Shown: positions 23,076-35,752, counted from the stretch's first letter. The stretch is DNA of 64,000 bases from Bagarius yarrelli (GCA_005784505.1 VCAZ01000020.1:647111-711110), one strand, 5' to 3'. Notes: generated by a model not told the origin, from the sequence alone. A program made the numbers and translations.

Positions 23076-23340
23076 TTTTTTAAGCTGGGCAACCAGTGTG
23101 TGATTTTGTCCATTGTCTAAGACAAATTTTAAGATACTGAAAAATTCCCATAACCCTACTTTTACATCAGTTGTCTTTGATCACTAGATTGACATGTTCA
23201 CCGACATGTGATCTGTGATCCAATTTTAGATGTAAGCAGACTCTCTCCAGCAGTGTGACTTCTATGGCCGTCAAACTAGGAACCAATTGGAGCACCGAAC
23301 CTGATGACGCAATTAGCGTGGCAACTTTAAGTGGTAGTAA

Positions 23341-23536
23341 AATGGTAGCATGGTGGTTAAAGTGTTGGACTGCTAATTGGAAGATTGTGGATTCTATTCC
23401 CAGCACCACCATGTTGCCACTTCTGGGTCACTAAGCAAGGCCCTGAACCCCCAATGGCTCAGTTGTATAAAAGAGATAGAATGTAAGATGTTATGGATAA
23501 GAGCATCTGCCAAATTCTGTAATTGTAAATTGTAAA
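23341..23536 (+). mobile_element. SINE family A, near full length
   Basis: The head 'agcatggtggttaaagtgtt' is followed by 'gctaattggaagattg', 'tctattcccagcaccacca', 'ctaagcaaggccctgaaccc', 'gttgtataaaagagatagaa' and 'gcatctgccaaattctgtaa'. Confidence 0.9.
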
Positions 23537-25050
23537 CTACATGGAAACTACAGGAAAATGTGTAAACGAGTCTGGTAGGCAGAACAGCAAGACATGAAAA
23601 TTATTGAGGTTAGGGAAGGTAGTTACCGCTACAGTTTTTGATTGCTGCTAGCTACCATTTGAGAGAGAATATTTTTGACAGTCATACATTCTGACATTCT
23701 GACAACGGAGATGTGACATAGAGGATTATGTTCCTACAGTCTGACGCACAACAATCGCAAAAGACTATTAAAAATCTCACAGTATAAGTCTGGCTTGACA
23801 CTGATATATAATCCATGCAGACAGTGGATAATACTGTAAGCACATGGAAGAAGTCAAACTGTCTTCTGAATCAAGGAGCTCAGGGCTTTACACACCTCTC
23901 GGACATGAGTAGCAAAGTGTCAAAGGACAACAGTTTATGTCCTTACTTATACTGGACAACTTTTCTGTCTGTAGCCTGAAGGCACCATGGCTTTACCAGA
24001 CCTGTTTATAGGATAGACAGACCAACCATAATGCATTCAGTCAGGGACAACAAGTTCAGACATTGCAGCGTTGCTTACTGACAAACAAGATAATTAATGC
24101 AAATATGAGACAGGGGACTGTGTGAAGAGATTTCACTGCTAAATATACAAATATACAAATATACGAGGGAGAAGGTGGAAATAGAGTGTGCTATTATCCT
24201 GAAACCCCCTCTATCCATCCCCCCCCCATCCTCTTCAATCTCCTCCATCCCTTCATCCCAGCACATGTATTAGGCATGTTGTCTTGGAAACGGTGTGCAC
24301 TGCCCATTAGAATGCGCTGATGTGTTTGTGTGTACCGAAGCTGCTACTGGATGATTTTCCATCTCGTTCAGCCTTTGAAACCGTAGATAAAAAAAAAAAA
24401 ATGGAATTGAGAGAGAAGAGACAAACTAATCAGTCTCGTCTGAGCTCTCGCTTTCATCCTCTTTTAAACCTGCTCCTCTCTTTAATTTCCTTTTGTCTTA
24501 TGTTATATATGGACCCCCCACACACACACACACAATCAACCAAAGCACTACAACCCTCTTAATAAAGAAATAAATAAAAGCAGACCATAGATGCAGTCCA
24601 CCTTTTATTCTGCCTGCACTCTGTGTTTGCTACAATGAAAGCAAAAGGGGGAAAAAATTAGATTCTTGTAGGCACAATAACACAAGCAGGACAGATATGG
24701 AGCTACTCAGACACACATACAACCTGGTACGGATGAGCTGGGGTTCAGAGTTCAGGGATGTACAAGCTAAAGGCTCAATAAAAGACAAGAAGAGGCTGAA
24801 TGAGTAACACTGATATGCCGTGTGCTTGTGTTTGTGTGTGTGTGTGTGTGTGTGTCCGTGTCAGATGGCTAGATGGGTCAATACATGACTTCGGCTTTGG
24901 CTTTGGGTCTCATGTGACATAGTCAGTCAATAGATCTTTTCATCCCTAAGCACTGGATGCATACCAGCATCTGTACCAGCCTCCTGGATTAATAACTGTA
25001 AATTCTTATTCACAGGCTACCATGTCATCCCTAGGACAAGTAATTAATTC
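23537..25050. other. Unannotated sequence
   Basis: No gene recognised. Features are a C-run at about 24220-24227, a short CA run at 24512-24531 and (GT)n at 24827-24855. An open frame at 24320-24562 has no domain. Confidence 0.4.
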
Positions 25051-25055
25051 AGTCT

Positions 25056-25256
25056 GTCTTTATTTGTCACATATACATTATCGCACAGTGATTTTTTTTC
25101 TTCATCTAGGAAGCTGGGGTAAGAGTGTAGTGTCAGCCATGATACACCTCTGGAGCCCAAAAGTTACAGGCCTTGCATAAGCGCCCAACAGTAGGGTTTG
25201 AACTCCAGACCCCTAAGCAACAACCCAAAACCTTAACCATTCGAGCTACCACTGCC
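25056..25256 (-). mobile_element. SINE family B
   Basis: The reversed tail 'gtctttatttgtcacatata' is followed by 'cagccatgatacacctctgg', 'gcgcccaacagtagggtttg' and the reversed head 'ttcgagctaccactgcccc'. Nearly full length. Confidence 0.85.
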
Positions 25257-25440
25257 CCAAAACCACAACCTTGGTGTTATTTTACTGTTTTGGATTTAGT
25301 ACACATGACAAACCAGGACTTGTTTCCACAATGTCACAGTGTAATACAATTAATTTCTGTTGTTATAATCCCATACCACCATGACACCAAAGGCTGATAC
25401 ATCAAAAGGTTTCTGCCGATTAGTGTATAGGTGTAATTGA

Positions 25441-25652
25441 CGACTGTAGTAGCTTCAAACAGCTCAAAAAAACAGGAAGACCTGGGTTAGAGCCCCAGCA
25501 CAGCCAGTCTGCCACTGTTGTGTCCTTAAGCAAGACTCTCAACCCTTTCTGCTCCAGGGGCGCTGTAACCCTGCTCTCTGACCCCATCATTCCAAAATGG
25601 GATATGTAAAAAAAACGAATTTTTACTGTGCTGTTAAGTATATGTGACTATA
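25441..25652 (+). mobile_element. SINE family B
   Basis: 'caggaagacctgggttagag', 'gtgtccttaagcaagactct', 'caggggcgctgtaaccctg' and the tail 'ctgttaagtatatgtgacta'. The head is diverged. Confidence 0.8.
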
Positions 25653-26578
25653 CATTTAAACAGCCACAGACTACCTTAGAACAGTGGGCTAAACTGGCTT
25701 AGAGTTTGGACATCCAAGCCAGGTCTCTTCAAATAAACAGACTGGTCATCTTTAGAACTTTAAAGTGTTTTAGAGCCTTCCAACGAAATCAGAATTCATT
25801 AACTAGCTGTAACAGAGGGCAGCCTAACTGGGTCACTAGATCCTCCTACCTGTGACAGTCAGATTACTAGTATTTGGGTAGATAGCTCTTTCCACCATGC
25901 ATGAAAAACTGTTTATAAAGGGTTAGCCTGATTGTGGGCATTTTGTCTACCTGTCACGATGAACATATGCCCCAATTGCATCTGTCGCTATAATTGGTGT
26001 CCCAGATCTGGCTTAGTTTAGGTAGACACATTTGCCATCACTTTTTTTGTCTACCGTGGTTCTTTCTGGCAGAGGCAGACAACATATTAGGGCAATAAGC
26101 AATGGCTGACAACTGGCCTTCCCATTCACAATACAAACCAGTTATTCAGTCACATTGATAGCAATTGTCAGTGGCAGTGTCTGAAAATTCAACTCACGCC
26201 TTTCCAATCAGCAGGCTAATATGATACCCCCTACACTACCCACTGCTTATTCTACACTAAAATGCATATAGAGGGCATGGTAGCGCACCAGGTGACATCT
26301 CACTGGGGTTTAAATCCTTCATAAAAAAGAGCAAGACCCTTTTGTTCACCAAGGTCCTCCCAGGTCCCTGTGCTTGAATCTCACAAGACCTTAATGAGCC
26401 CAGCCTATCCAGCATCGTCCTTCTCAGAGGTGTGAAAGCGGTGGTCATTACCGATCTAGATTGCCCATCCAGTCAGTCCTAAGGGCTATCAAGACATGTA
26501 ATGACATAGCACATGTTCTTCAGCTGATTCTCATCACTCCTTGTAGTTAAAGGGGGCGCATCAAAATGCTAGTTTCAT
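25653..26578. other. Unannotated, SINE head fragment at 26190-26252
   Basis: The fragment 'tttccaatcagcaggctaat' and 'cactacccactgctt' is a reversed tRNA-like head without a body. The rest is unrecognised. Confidence 0.4.
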
Positions 26579-26832
26579 ACATTATATAACCAAACATGCC
26601 TGACACTCACATTCATCTATGCTTGTTTGAGACCTTTTTTTAATAAACCATAGCCAATTTTATGGTAATGTCCTTTTTCTCTGCAACAAAAAACCTTAAT
26701 GTTGGAAGGTTAAAGTTCACTGTTAGTATTTGATCCTTTTAGACCACAAGAATTTTACCGATGCTGGACCACAAAGGAAAAAAAATCATATACGGTGTCA
26801 TGGTCAGGTGTCCACATATGTTTGGCCATTTA
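26579..26832. mobile_element. Short Tc1-like MITE
   Basis: The left end 'ttatataaccaaacatgcct' and right end 'gtccacatatgtttggccat' match the termini of the Tc1-derived MITEs here. The 254-bp interior does not match and has no frame. Confidence 0.55.
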
Positions 26833-27084
26833 TCCTGTGTGATTGTGGTTCATTGAACTATAATTCGATAGTTACATGACTGAAAATTGCCTGGGTATAA
26901 TTCAAAGTCTGTATTGATCCAGACGTCAAGTCATTTTGTGACTTGGTTGAGCATGTGGATTCATGCTCACAAGAAAGTGTCCAAGTTATTCTCAACATGG
27001 CTACCAGTTATTCTATGTTTAAACTATATATATATATATATACACACTTAACCTCTGTTTATTATTGTTTTATTAAAGGAGTCA

Positions 27085-27160
27085 CCAGACTCAGTCATAG
27101 AGGACTGGCATTCTGCAAAATTTTGCTCCAACTTGCCTCATGTATACCTGTCGTGACCTT
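27085..27160 (+). mobile_element. Half of a foldback MITE
   Basis: 'ccagactcagtcatagagga' and 'ttctgcaaaattttgctcca' match the left arm of the element at 36949-37126. The right arm is not clear. A short AT array lies at 27027-27044. Confidence 0.5.
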
Positions 27161-27647
27161 AATTAGCTAGCTCAGCCCCGACTTACAGGAGTGCATTTAC
27201 TGACCCCTGGTCTTTTATGTGACCCTGGCAGTAAAGCCTTAGTCATTTTAGAAAGCGACAGGGTTTTTAGTTGTCTCTCTGGTGGATTCCTTAAGGATTG
27301 GGTATTTCCGAACGAGAATAGGATCTAAGGAGAACCTTTTTGGGTGTTAAAAACATTTTCTAATTATCTATTTATATGGATATTATATTGTAAATTTATT
27401 TTAGCATTATACAGATGTCTAGCAGTGTTACATGAGCAACATAACAGTTAGCTGAAATGCCACAGTGAAAGAAAATTAGCATTTAACGGCTCCACATTAT
27501 AACAATTAGTTAACGGAGCATATCATAATTATGGTAGGATCATAATTAACGGAAAGCCCAATAGTAAAACCATGGTAATTTTGTCCTTTATTATTTAGTA
27601 ATAACAGTTACTATGAAGTATAACCGTTAAATCCACCCCACCAGGTT
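27161..27647. other. Unannotated sequence
   Basis: AT-rich, no feature recognised. Confidence 0.4.
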
Positions 27648-27829
27648 ACATTCACATTCACAGTATTTGACAGCCCGCCTTATTCAGAGCGACTTACATT
27701 TATCTCTTCTATACAGCTAAGCAATTAAGAGTTAAGGGCCTTGCTTAAGGGCCCAACAGTGGTGGGTGCTGGGAATTAAAACTGCCAATTAGCAGTCCAA
27801 GACATTAACCACTGTGCTACCGCTTCCCC
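27648..27829 (-). mobile_element. SINE family A, near full length
   Basis: 'agtatttgacagcccgcctt', 'cagagcgacttacatttatc', 'ggccttgcttaagggcccaa', 'ccaattagcagtccaagaca' and 'accactgtgctaccgcttcc'. Confidence 0.9.
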
Positions 27830-28131
27830 ATTTTTTATAGGGTTATTATAATGAACCCATAAAAACTTAGTGACGTCTCATAGTATTGCATTCTCCTGTG
27901 AATTCATCTCCCGTGGCTGGTGTTTGTGAGTGTGTTTGCATGTTGGTATTGACTCTGCTTTCTGAGGCTTTCTTAAGCAGGCTGTATGGTGGAATGGTGC
28001 AGTCCTGCCTTCCTCTATAAGTCTGCAGTCTGTGATGAGCCCATCGAGAAATAAACTGATTTAATGAAGTGCTTTTATTACCATTGAGGGACAGACAGCT
28101 CTCCTCAGGGAGAAGACCACAACACGGCATT

Positions 28132-28918
28132 CCACACACACACACACATACACACACACACACACAAACACACACAAACACACATTCACACACGGTAATA
28201 GACAGAATGCAAAATGAGATATAGTACCTGTATATTTAAAATATTAGGTAAAAAAAAATAGAAGAATGACATATTGTTTGTTTGTGTGCATATTTGCGTA
28301 TGTGTGTGTGTCCACAGTATGCCATTTAGATGAAGGTTCTGCACTGCCTAAGTGGCAGGGAGTGTCCAGGGAGTCTGATTTGTGGTGCAGCTATTTTAGA
28401 TATTCATTATTAATGGACGCTGGCCTAAATTAGGACCGGAACGTCCAGTCTACCGCATGACTTTCTAAATGAGATGTTCTGCACGACACACACATACGAT
28501 CATGCTAGTGCAAGCAGATTTATGGTTAAAGTACTAAAGGAAAGTAGAAACATGCTTATTTTCCAAACAAACAATACACAGACCGCTGTGCAATCTAAAG
28601 AGTATTTATTCATTGACTGAACATGATGAAAACCAGAGAAACACGAACATCACAGCCAACCCCTACCACACACACACACACATACACACACACACACAGA
28701 CACAGTCATATATTCAGAGCCCAATTCTGTCACCCCAGTCACGATTTAGCCCAGATAAACACTGGCACAACACAATGAGCTAACACAATGCCCACTGATT
28801 GTTAATCAGCCCATTCAGATACACACACAACATGGCGTATTGGAACATACCTTGCGAACTCTGCTGGAGCTTTATTGAAACATATACACCTGCTAACTTG
28901 GTTAAAGTCACTATCAAA

Positions 28919-28952
<34 letters not shown>
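28132..28952. repeat. Three (AC)n microsatellites
   Basis: Arrays at 28132-28194 (interrupted), 28665-28701 and 28921-28952. Confidence 0.9.
28360..28480. promoter_or_regulatory. Candidate conserved non-coding element
   Basis: 'gcagctattttagatattca' (MEF2-like) and 'ttcattattaatggacgctg' (homeodomain-like) in low-repeat DNA. Untested. Confidence 0.25.
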
Positions 28953-28955
<3 letters not shown>

Positions 28956-29227
28956 CGGAACAACACACAGTACTCAAACTGGCCTCACACACAAACTCTG
29001 CACCTGAATGCTAATATGGCCGACCTTAAGGAGGGTTTGTGTTATTTTATTGCACTGACTGCAACACAAGACCAAATTACGCCATTTTATTATCTGTGAT
29101 AAGACATTTTTCTTGGAGTTTCTCTTCAGATGAGATTTATTTAGCTCTAGCATTGGCACTGAGAATCCTTCTCAATGTTGGCTTAGACTCTTAAACACTC
29201 TTAGTCACTCAGTGAGTCATAGTCTAC

Positions 29228-29580
29228 ATATTGACACTATTTGGACAAATGTATATGGACACTTGGCTATAACACTCATTTGTACCTCTTGGAAACCCGT
29301 TTCAGGAATGATAATAATAACTTCAGCCAGATTTTGGAGCGTGGCTATAGGGATTTTGCTCCTTCAACCACAAGAGACTGAGTGAAATCAGGTACTGATG
29401 TCAGGGTGAGGAGGATTGAGGCGCAGTCGGTGTTCCATCTTATTTCAAAGGTATAAATTGGGGTTGCGGTCAGGGCTCCGTGCAGGTTCATCCACACCAA
29501 GCAGAGCACATAATGAAGCCGGCTTTGTGCACAAAGACATTGTCGTACTGGATCTAGTTTAGGTCAATTTGGCTGCATCT
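29228..29580 (-). mobile_element. Tc1-derived MITE relic
   Basis: 'gtatatggacacttggctat', 'ccagattttggagcgtggct', 'gcgcagtcggtgttcca', 'ggtcagggctccgtgcaggt', 'gctttgtgcacaaagacatt'. Diverged and truncated before its far end. Confidence 0.75.
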
Positions 29581-31258
29581 ACACTGCATATCTTGATGCC
29601 CAATACTGATTTTATAACTATATCGAATTTTTTTTTTCAATGACCCGCTTACATCATCTTTCATAACTGACCCATATCCAATTTTTACATTTACACTCCA
29701 CATGGCAAAATAGCTTAATGTAGATGTACTGACCTGAAAAGGAAGTAAAAACGGTGCGATAACCCATGCACGCAAAGGACGAAGGCAAACTGTTTATTTA
29801 ATATTTTGCTTCCTCATCTTAATTAAAGGTTGGTAAAACAATGTTTTCTTTAGACAAATAGAAAAAAAGCCCTTGTTGCAGACAGAGTAAACTGATCGCT
29901 AAGTTATACATATCTTTTTTTGATAGTGCGTTAAATTATTTATTTGTTCACAGACAAAACAAGCTTTGAGTAAACAAAATCAATAAATATCAAAATACAC
30001 AGGTGCGCTTAGTTATATATATCGCTGTTAGTGTCCGTCCGAGTTGACGTCATGTGTCACCGTTTCTTATTCAGTGACCTACGACTCGCATTGACAGGTA
30101 AGAAATCCGATCTGTGTGCTTACATGGCAGACACTAATGCACTTATCAGATTCATATCTGATTTATTTTCACTTCCGAATGAGGCCTGAGACCCACCTGA
30201 AAATATCGGAATCCATGTGTGATTTTTTTCCTGCTTACATAAAAAAATTATTGGAATTAAGTGAAGAAAAACTGTAAAGACATTCTACATTAAAACATTA
30301 TGAGATTTTGGGAAATATCCATATAGGGATAATAGTCGTATGTGCACATGCTCTTGGCTATATATTTACTGTCTCTGAGCATAAGAGTGACATGTCAGAA
30401 AACTTATCATGTACGTATTAATAGACTCATTTGTCTTTGTCAGATAATTGACATCTCTCTCCATAATTCTCAGTTGAATTGGTGGCCCACCCAATGTTCT
30501 AGTATTGACACAAGAGGGAATATTTAGGAGTAATATCTTCATTTCTGGGAAGTATTTTTCCATGCTGTGCTGACATTTTGCACCTTAGTTAACTTCATCA
30601 ATTAAACAGAATGTAGTAATGAAAAAGATAAAAACGAGTAAAACATGAGTCTCATGAACAGCAAATGGAAATCAAGTGGTCTGGCTTGTGACGTCCCCCA
30701 ACACTATGACCAACCTCGGGTCATAGTGCACAGAACGGGATCATGTCCACAGTATAAATCATAGTTACAGGAAACTAGCAACCACAATTCTATAGGAAAT
30801 GTGTGCAAAGATGTGTGAAGTATTTTAGTGTTTTCTGTCGTGAATGCATTTCGCGCAACTTGTGCAGCCTTATTAGAGGTTGAAAACAACACAACAGGTC
30901 CATGTTGTAGGTTTTGTCCAAATTTGTAACGTCTCTTATGCGGAAAGAATAATTTTGCTGTCCATTCGGTTTCAGTTCTATCGGCTCTTAAACAGAGACA
31001 TGTCGGTTTTAACAGGTTAACTAAGTTTCTGGCAGCATGGTGGTGTTTAAAGTAATGTTGCTACCACACAATTATAGGAAACATCCTTTTCTTATGTCTC
31101 TGTGTCTTTAAAGTTTACAATCACTGTCCTTGTTGAGATTTTGAGATCATTCTTTTAATTAATTTTATTTCTTTAATAATGTAATCAGCAAAATAAATGC
31201 TAAAACTCGTTTTTATATTTTAATGATATCAGTATTTCCAACAATGAAGCAACTTTGA
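29581..31258. other. Unannotated, possible old DNA transposon at start
   Basis: About 29565-30245 has features seen in fish DNA transposons ('gcatctacactgcatatc', 'tcatatctgattta') but I could not fix its ends. The remainder is AT-rich without recognised features. Confidence 0.3.
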
Positions 31259-31428
31259 AGTGGTAGCTTATTGGGTAAGATGTTAGACTGTTTACCCGGA
31301 CGATTTTGGTTCAATTCCCAGTACCACCAAGTTACCACTGCTGGACCCCTGAGCTCAGTTTGTATAATGAAAATGAATGTATGTCGCTCTGGATAGGATT
31401 GTCTGCCAAATGCTGTAAATGTAAATGT
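31259..31428 (+). mobile_element. SINE family A
   Basis: 'gtggtagcttattgggtaag', 'ttcaattcccagtaccacca', 'ctggacccctgagctcagtt', 'tctggataggattgtctgcc'. Part of the body is deleted after 'cctgag'. Confidence 0.85.
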
Positions 31429-32709
31429 GTAGGTTTACTACAGCTTCTTCAGTTTCCTCCCATCCCCCAAACATGCATATATGGAAAATCCATGATAAAA
31501 TATGTTCTTATGTGTGAATCCATGCTTGATTGCATGGCACCATGTGATGGTCTGGCATTTCATGCAGCATCTGTTCCTGCCTTGTTAAGAGTCTTTTAAT
31601 AAAATTTTAACAGACCTGTTCAGGGATTTTTTTGGGTGTAGACATACTAGCTATTTTTAATAGGTAATTGTCTTTGAACGTCTCTTTACATCTTAATAGC
31701 AATCATTAATTTAAGCGGTCTAAATGTAATTAAAATGTTCATAGAATCAAAAGGTTTTGTACAAACATTACGATAGGCTTTTCTACCTGCCTGTCAACAT
31801 ATGAATGTTCATACCTCTGTTCGCACAGACAGGATACGTCGCCAGCGCGTTCACTTACTGCAGAAATAAAGGCTGAATCAAAACAGAGTGAAAAACTTTT
31901 AGATTGGATTCCACGCTGGAGTCGACTACAGGGAGTCGAAGGGTCTGAAAAATGACATCATGGTTGCAGTTTTTCTTTTGGACAGGTAGGAATATGGTGA
32001 TCCGATTTTGGTGCATTCCGATAGTAATTCATAGCTTACGCAGTTTGTGTAGCTTTACGAACTTCAGCAAAGGTGTGTAATCTGGTACAATTTTTATATT
32101 TGGTGTCCTAGTTCTGTTACTAACTGTACTATAAAGGTTTTTTTAACCAGTAAATGACACATGATGTATTGTAGTAATGTCGGCTCTGGCTGTCTAGTCT
32201 GTGCACGTTCGTGGTTTTAGGAGGCATGGATTTGAACAATGTTTAGCATGTAGTGTGGGATGTACACTTTAAGTGCTATCAGCCTACAGTTTCCAAAATG
32301 CCCCACTGCTGCTGGTTTACTTCAGTTCAAAGTGATCGGAAACATTCTCATCTCTAGCTCAACGTGACAGTATTTTGTTTGTACGAACGCGTCTGCTTCT
32401 ATGGTTACACTTTCCTCTTTACTCCCATATCCATTCGTTTGACACTGAGAGGATTTGCCAAAAAAACCCACAGAGGAGCACTTTCTTTTCTAAGAGTCTG
32501 CTGTTCTTTTCCACAAATTGTTCCACTTTGAGAAGCATTTCTGATGGCACAGGGGTGTGTGAGTGTGTGTGTGTAATTAGAACGTGTCGGTGTGTGAAAG
32601 AGGAAGGAGGAGCGGTGTGACAGAGCAGAGGAAGTACTTGACCATCATGATAGTTAATGCGTTTGATAGTTCACTGGGATGTGACTGCGCACTTGCACTG
32701 ATATGCATT

Positions 32710-32754
<45 letters not shown>

Positions 32755-33533
32755 ACACGTACACAGTTGATCTCTCTCTACTCAGGGGGGCAATGAGAGA
32801 GAAAGTAGACGGTGTGATGAATAATTAATTAGACAAATCCATAGCTTTAATATTTGATAATGACATGTATCTCATATCTTGGGTTCAACATTTGCTCCAC
32901 CCACCTCTTTAAACTCAGCTCGAGTGTGTTTGTGTGAGAGAGAAAGCCAGAAAATACAAAAATTTCATGTGTGTGAAAGAGATTAACAAGTATATTATGT
33001 CTTACTCTTTCTATTAGCTATTTATATTGTTTCTGTAACTGTTTTTCATCTTTATAAATCTGTCAGCATCCCTGTGTCTCTTTTCTATTTCTGTTATCAG
33101 TACTCCTGTCTTTCAGACTCATTCACCCCTGCTATCTCCCCTCTCATCTGTCTTTCTCACTCCCCTGCTCCTCATGTTACTGCCAGAGCTGCTTCCTCAC
33201 CGGTCTGTAGCTAGCACACTGGGTGTCAGCGGAGTTCACTCAATTAGAGTGATGTTGGCTGGATTATTGTGACGTATCGTCAATAATTGTATGGTACATT
33301 TGTTGCTGTCAGCCACCTGTCGGTACGTGTTTGTCAGTCAATCTGTCCACCAGACTTATCTGTTGTAATGCTTGCATAATTTTTTGCCTAAATTTGTGTG
33401 CTTCATTTGTAGAACTTCCACGTCAGGGGAGATTCCACATTGCTGGTTGAGAAAATGGGAACTAACAAACATCTGGATGAAATTGTTTGCGATGTACAAG
33501 AAGTGTTTGAATAAATAATACATGGAAAGTTTA
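31429..33533. other. Unannotated, (AC)n at 32712-32758
   Basis: Mostly unique-looking DNA. A 47-base AC array interrupts the open frame at 32584-32796. A CT-rich stretch lies near 33070-33190. No gene recognised. Confidence 0.4.
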
Positions 33534-33688
33534 TTGTAGCTCAGATGTTTGATTGTTGATCAGAAGGTCATGGGTTTAATTCCACTGCTGGGTCCCTGAA
33601 CAAGGCCCCTAACCCTTAACTGCTTAGTTGGATAGGATAAAATGGAATAAATGTAAGTCGCTTTTTATAAGTGTGTCTGCCAAGTTTT
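33534..33688 (+). mobile_element. SINE family A
   Basis: 'tgtagctcagatgtttgatt', 'gatcagaaggtcatgggttt', 'ccctgaacaaggcccctaac', 'aatgtaagtcgctttttata'. The body between box B and 'ctgctgggtc' is shortened. Confidence 0.85.
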
Positions 33689-33718
33689 TTTTAAGAAAAC
33701 ATTTTCTATTTGATTCCT

Positions 33719-33976
33719 GATCAATGTCTGAAATGTCTTCTTCTATTTCTCCAACACCAACCATTCATTCATTCAATCATTTTCTATACCCGCTTATTCC
33801 CTAATGACGAGGTGTACCCCTCCTGCCTTTTACCCTTGCAGAGGCGGCTGGGATAGACTCCAGCAGATCTCCGTGACCCAGAATTAGGGAATAAATGGGT
33901 ATAGAAAATAAATGAATGAATGAATGAATGAATGGTTGGTATTGGAGAAATAGAAGAAGACATTTCAGACATTGAT
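33719..33976. repeat. Long inverted repeat around a family C SINE 3' part
   Basis: The left arm 33719-33805 and right arm 33883-33976 are reverse complements over about 87 bases, with few mismatches and an ATTC/GAAT unit difference. The 77-base loop ('gctgggatagactccagcag') is the 3' portion of family C. The outer parts ('aatgtctgaaatgtcttctt') are not part of the SINE, so unique flank has been inverted as well. Confidence 0.85.
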
Positions 33977-34212
33977 GAGGAATAAAATAGAAACAGTTTT
34001 CTTTAAAATAACATATTATAGAAGTCTGTAGATATGAAAAATCCAAAATACATTTATAGATTTGAATCGTTATGAATCTCTCATTAAACAATTCTTTTGC
34101 AAGTCCTTTGAGTCACTTGAGTCGGTAGGGATTCCGACTTCTTTTGCAATGGTATTCCATTTGAGGCACCTAATGAATCCATAGAATCCACCAAATCCTT
34201 GGACTCATGAAT

Positions 34213-34243
<31 letters not shown>

Positions 34244-34934
34244 ACTCCCTCGGATTCGGCTGTTTCACTAAGCGCTATGAGTCCGATGGATCTTCCGATG
34301 AATCAGATGACTCAGTTTCTAAGTCAGCTACTTGGTCCTACAGGTACTAGCTAACAAATACTTAGAACATGTGATCCCAGTGAATAAGGTTAAGGATTCG
34401 CTCATCTCTACAAGTCTAAGACCAGTTTTTGTAGCAGACAGCTGTAGTCAATTGTTCATTTTTTTCCTACTACAGGGACAAATTAAAAAAAATTGTCATT
34501 AGAAATAACACATATGGCACTGATGCGATTAAATAAACCAAATATTGATTAGTTTACATTTTCATAACTAGTACATCTGCAGAAAAAGCTTATAGATGAG
34601 TGCGAGCCTGTCTCTTTTACGACTTCCGAAACTTTCAGACACACTTTTTTCCCCCTGTTGTGTATGTTTTAACTTAAGCACCTCTTCACCATATGGACAG
34701 TATCAGATTTTCATTACATTAGGAACGTCCGCCATTATTACAGCCACCATATGATCCACAACAGCACCTGTTACAACGGTAGCTTATAAAAACTCCACCA
34801 ATAGGTTTGAATCAGTTCAGCCAACATATTCATCACTGCCAAGCAGCTGCAGGAGCACAAGGGAGGCACAACCATCAAGTTGAACAAGAGCATGCATACA
34901 ATCATGTGGTACATTTTCTGGCAGCAGTCATTCT
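33977..34934. other. Unannotated, gagtc/gaatc-rich stretch and (AC)n
   Basis: 34083-34330 holds many gagtc, gactc, gaatc and gattc pentamers, split by an (AC)n at 34213-34241. The open frame at 34807-35082 is not recognised. Confidence 0.4.
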
Positions 34935-35210
34935 TTTAACCACGACTGTAACCAACGTTTTTGTGTGGTTTCACAGTGTGGCGTTTGCCAAGGTGCTGAT
35001 TGGAGGCTTTTATTCCGAGCCCTCCGCTGTTAAAGCCGGAGTCCAGCGGTCTTGGCGCTGGTTATTTTCAGCGTGCATCTAGACGCATTGTTCCTACCTG
35101 CAGTTTACTAGGCCCGGCTGATGGCATCAGGCTTGATTAGTAATGAGATGGTAATGGGCAATGGCATTCAAATGTCATTTGTTAGATGGAAAAATAAACC
35201 TGGAAGCAAA
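34935..35210. promoter_or_regulatory. Candidate conserved non-coding element
   Basis: A GC-balanced part ('gtgctgattggaggctttta') is followed by a homeodomain-like part ('cttgattagtaatgagatgg', 'ggcattcaaatgtcattt'). Free of repeats. It is one of the best candidates here for cross-species conservation. Confidence 0.3.
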
Positions 35211-35459
35211 GGAAAATGCATTTCAAATTGCTCACTTTAGTCTAGATTTAACTGCTTGGATTGAATAAAAAATGGTACAGTTTGTCTGACAAATATGGAA
35301 GGTGCGCCTACGTTCAAACCAACCAAAGCGCCCTGGTTCCGGGGAAAAGGGATTACGGGTGTGTGTGTTTTAGTTAATGTCATCAGCTAAGGATGAGGTT
35401 AAATATGGAAAGGATTTTTGTTTTATTCTTAGTTTATCCTTTTTATTTCACCTGCTTTT

Positions 35460-35601
35460 AAATTAAATGTGTCTGACTTGAAATATATATTTATTGAGCG
35501 TCACATGAATATATTCATTCTGCCCAGGAAAAAAATAAAATTATATATACATTTATATATGGTATATATATATATATAGTTCATATATATATTTTTTTTT
35601 T

Positions 35602-35670
<69 letters not shown>

Positions 35671-35741
35671 TTATATGAAATTTATTTTAAAATATATGTT
35701 TTTGTGATGCTCGATAAAGAATGTCAGACACATTTAATTTT
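35460..35741. repeat. Inverted repeat enclosing a (TA)n array
   Basis: The left arm (35460-35504) 'aaattaaatgtgtctgac' and 'tttattgagcgtcac' is complementary to the right arm (35704-35741) 'gtgatgctcgataaa' and 'gtcagacacatttaatttt'. The loop holds an AT-rich spacer and (TA)n at 35604-35665. It may be the remains of a foldback transposon in which the microsatellite grew. Confidence 0.75.
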
Positions 35742-35752
35742 GAGGAAAATAT

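Noticed and set aside
34807..35082. 91-codon open frame
   Set aside because: Composition and motifs fit a regulatory block better than coding; no domain or splice partner.
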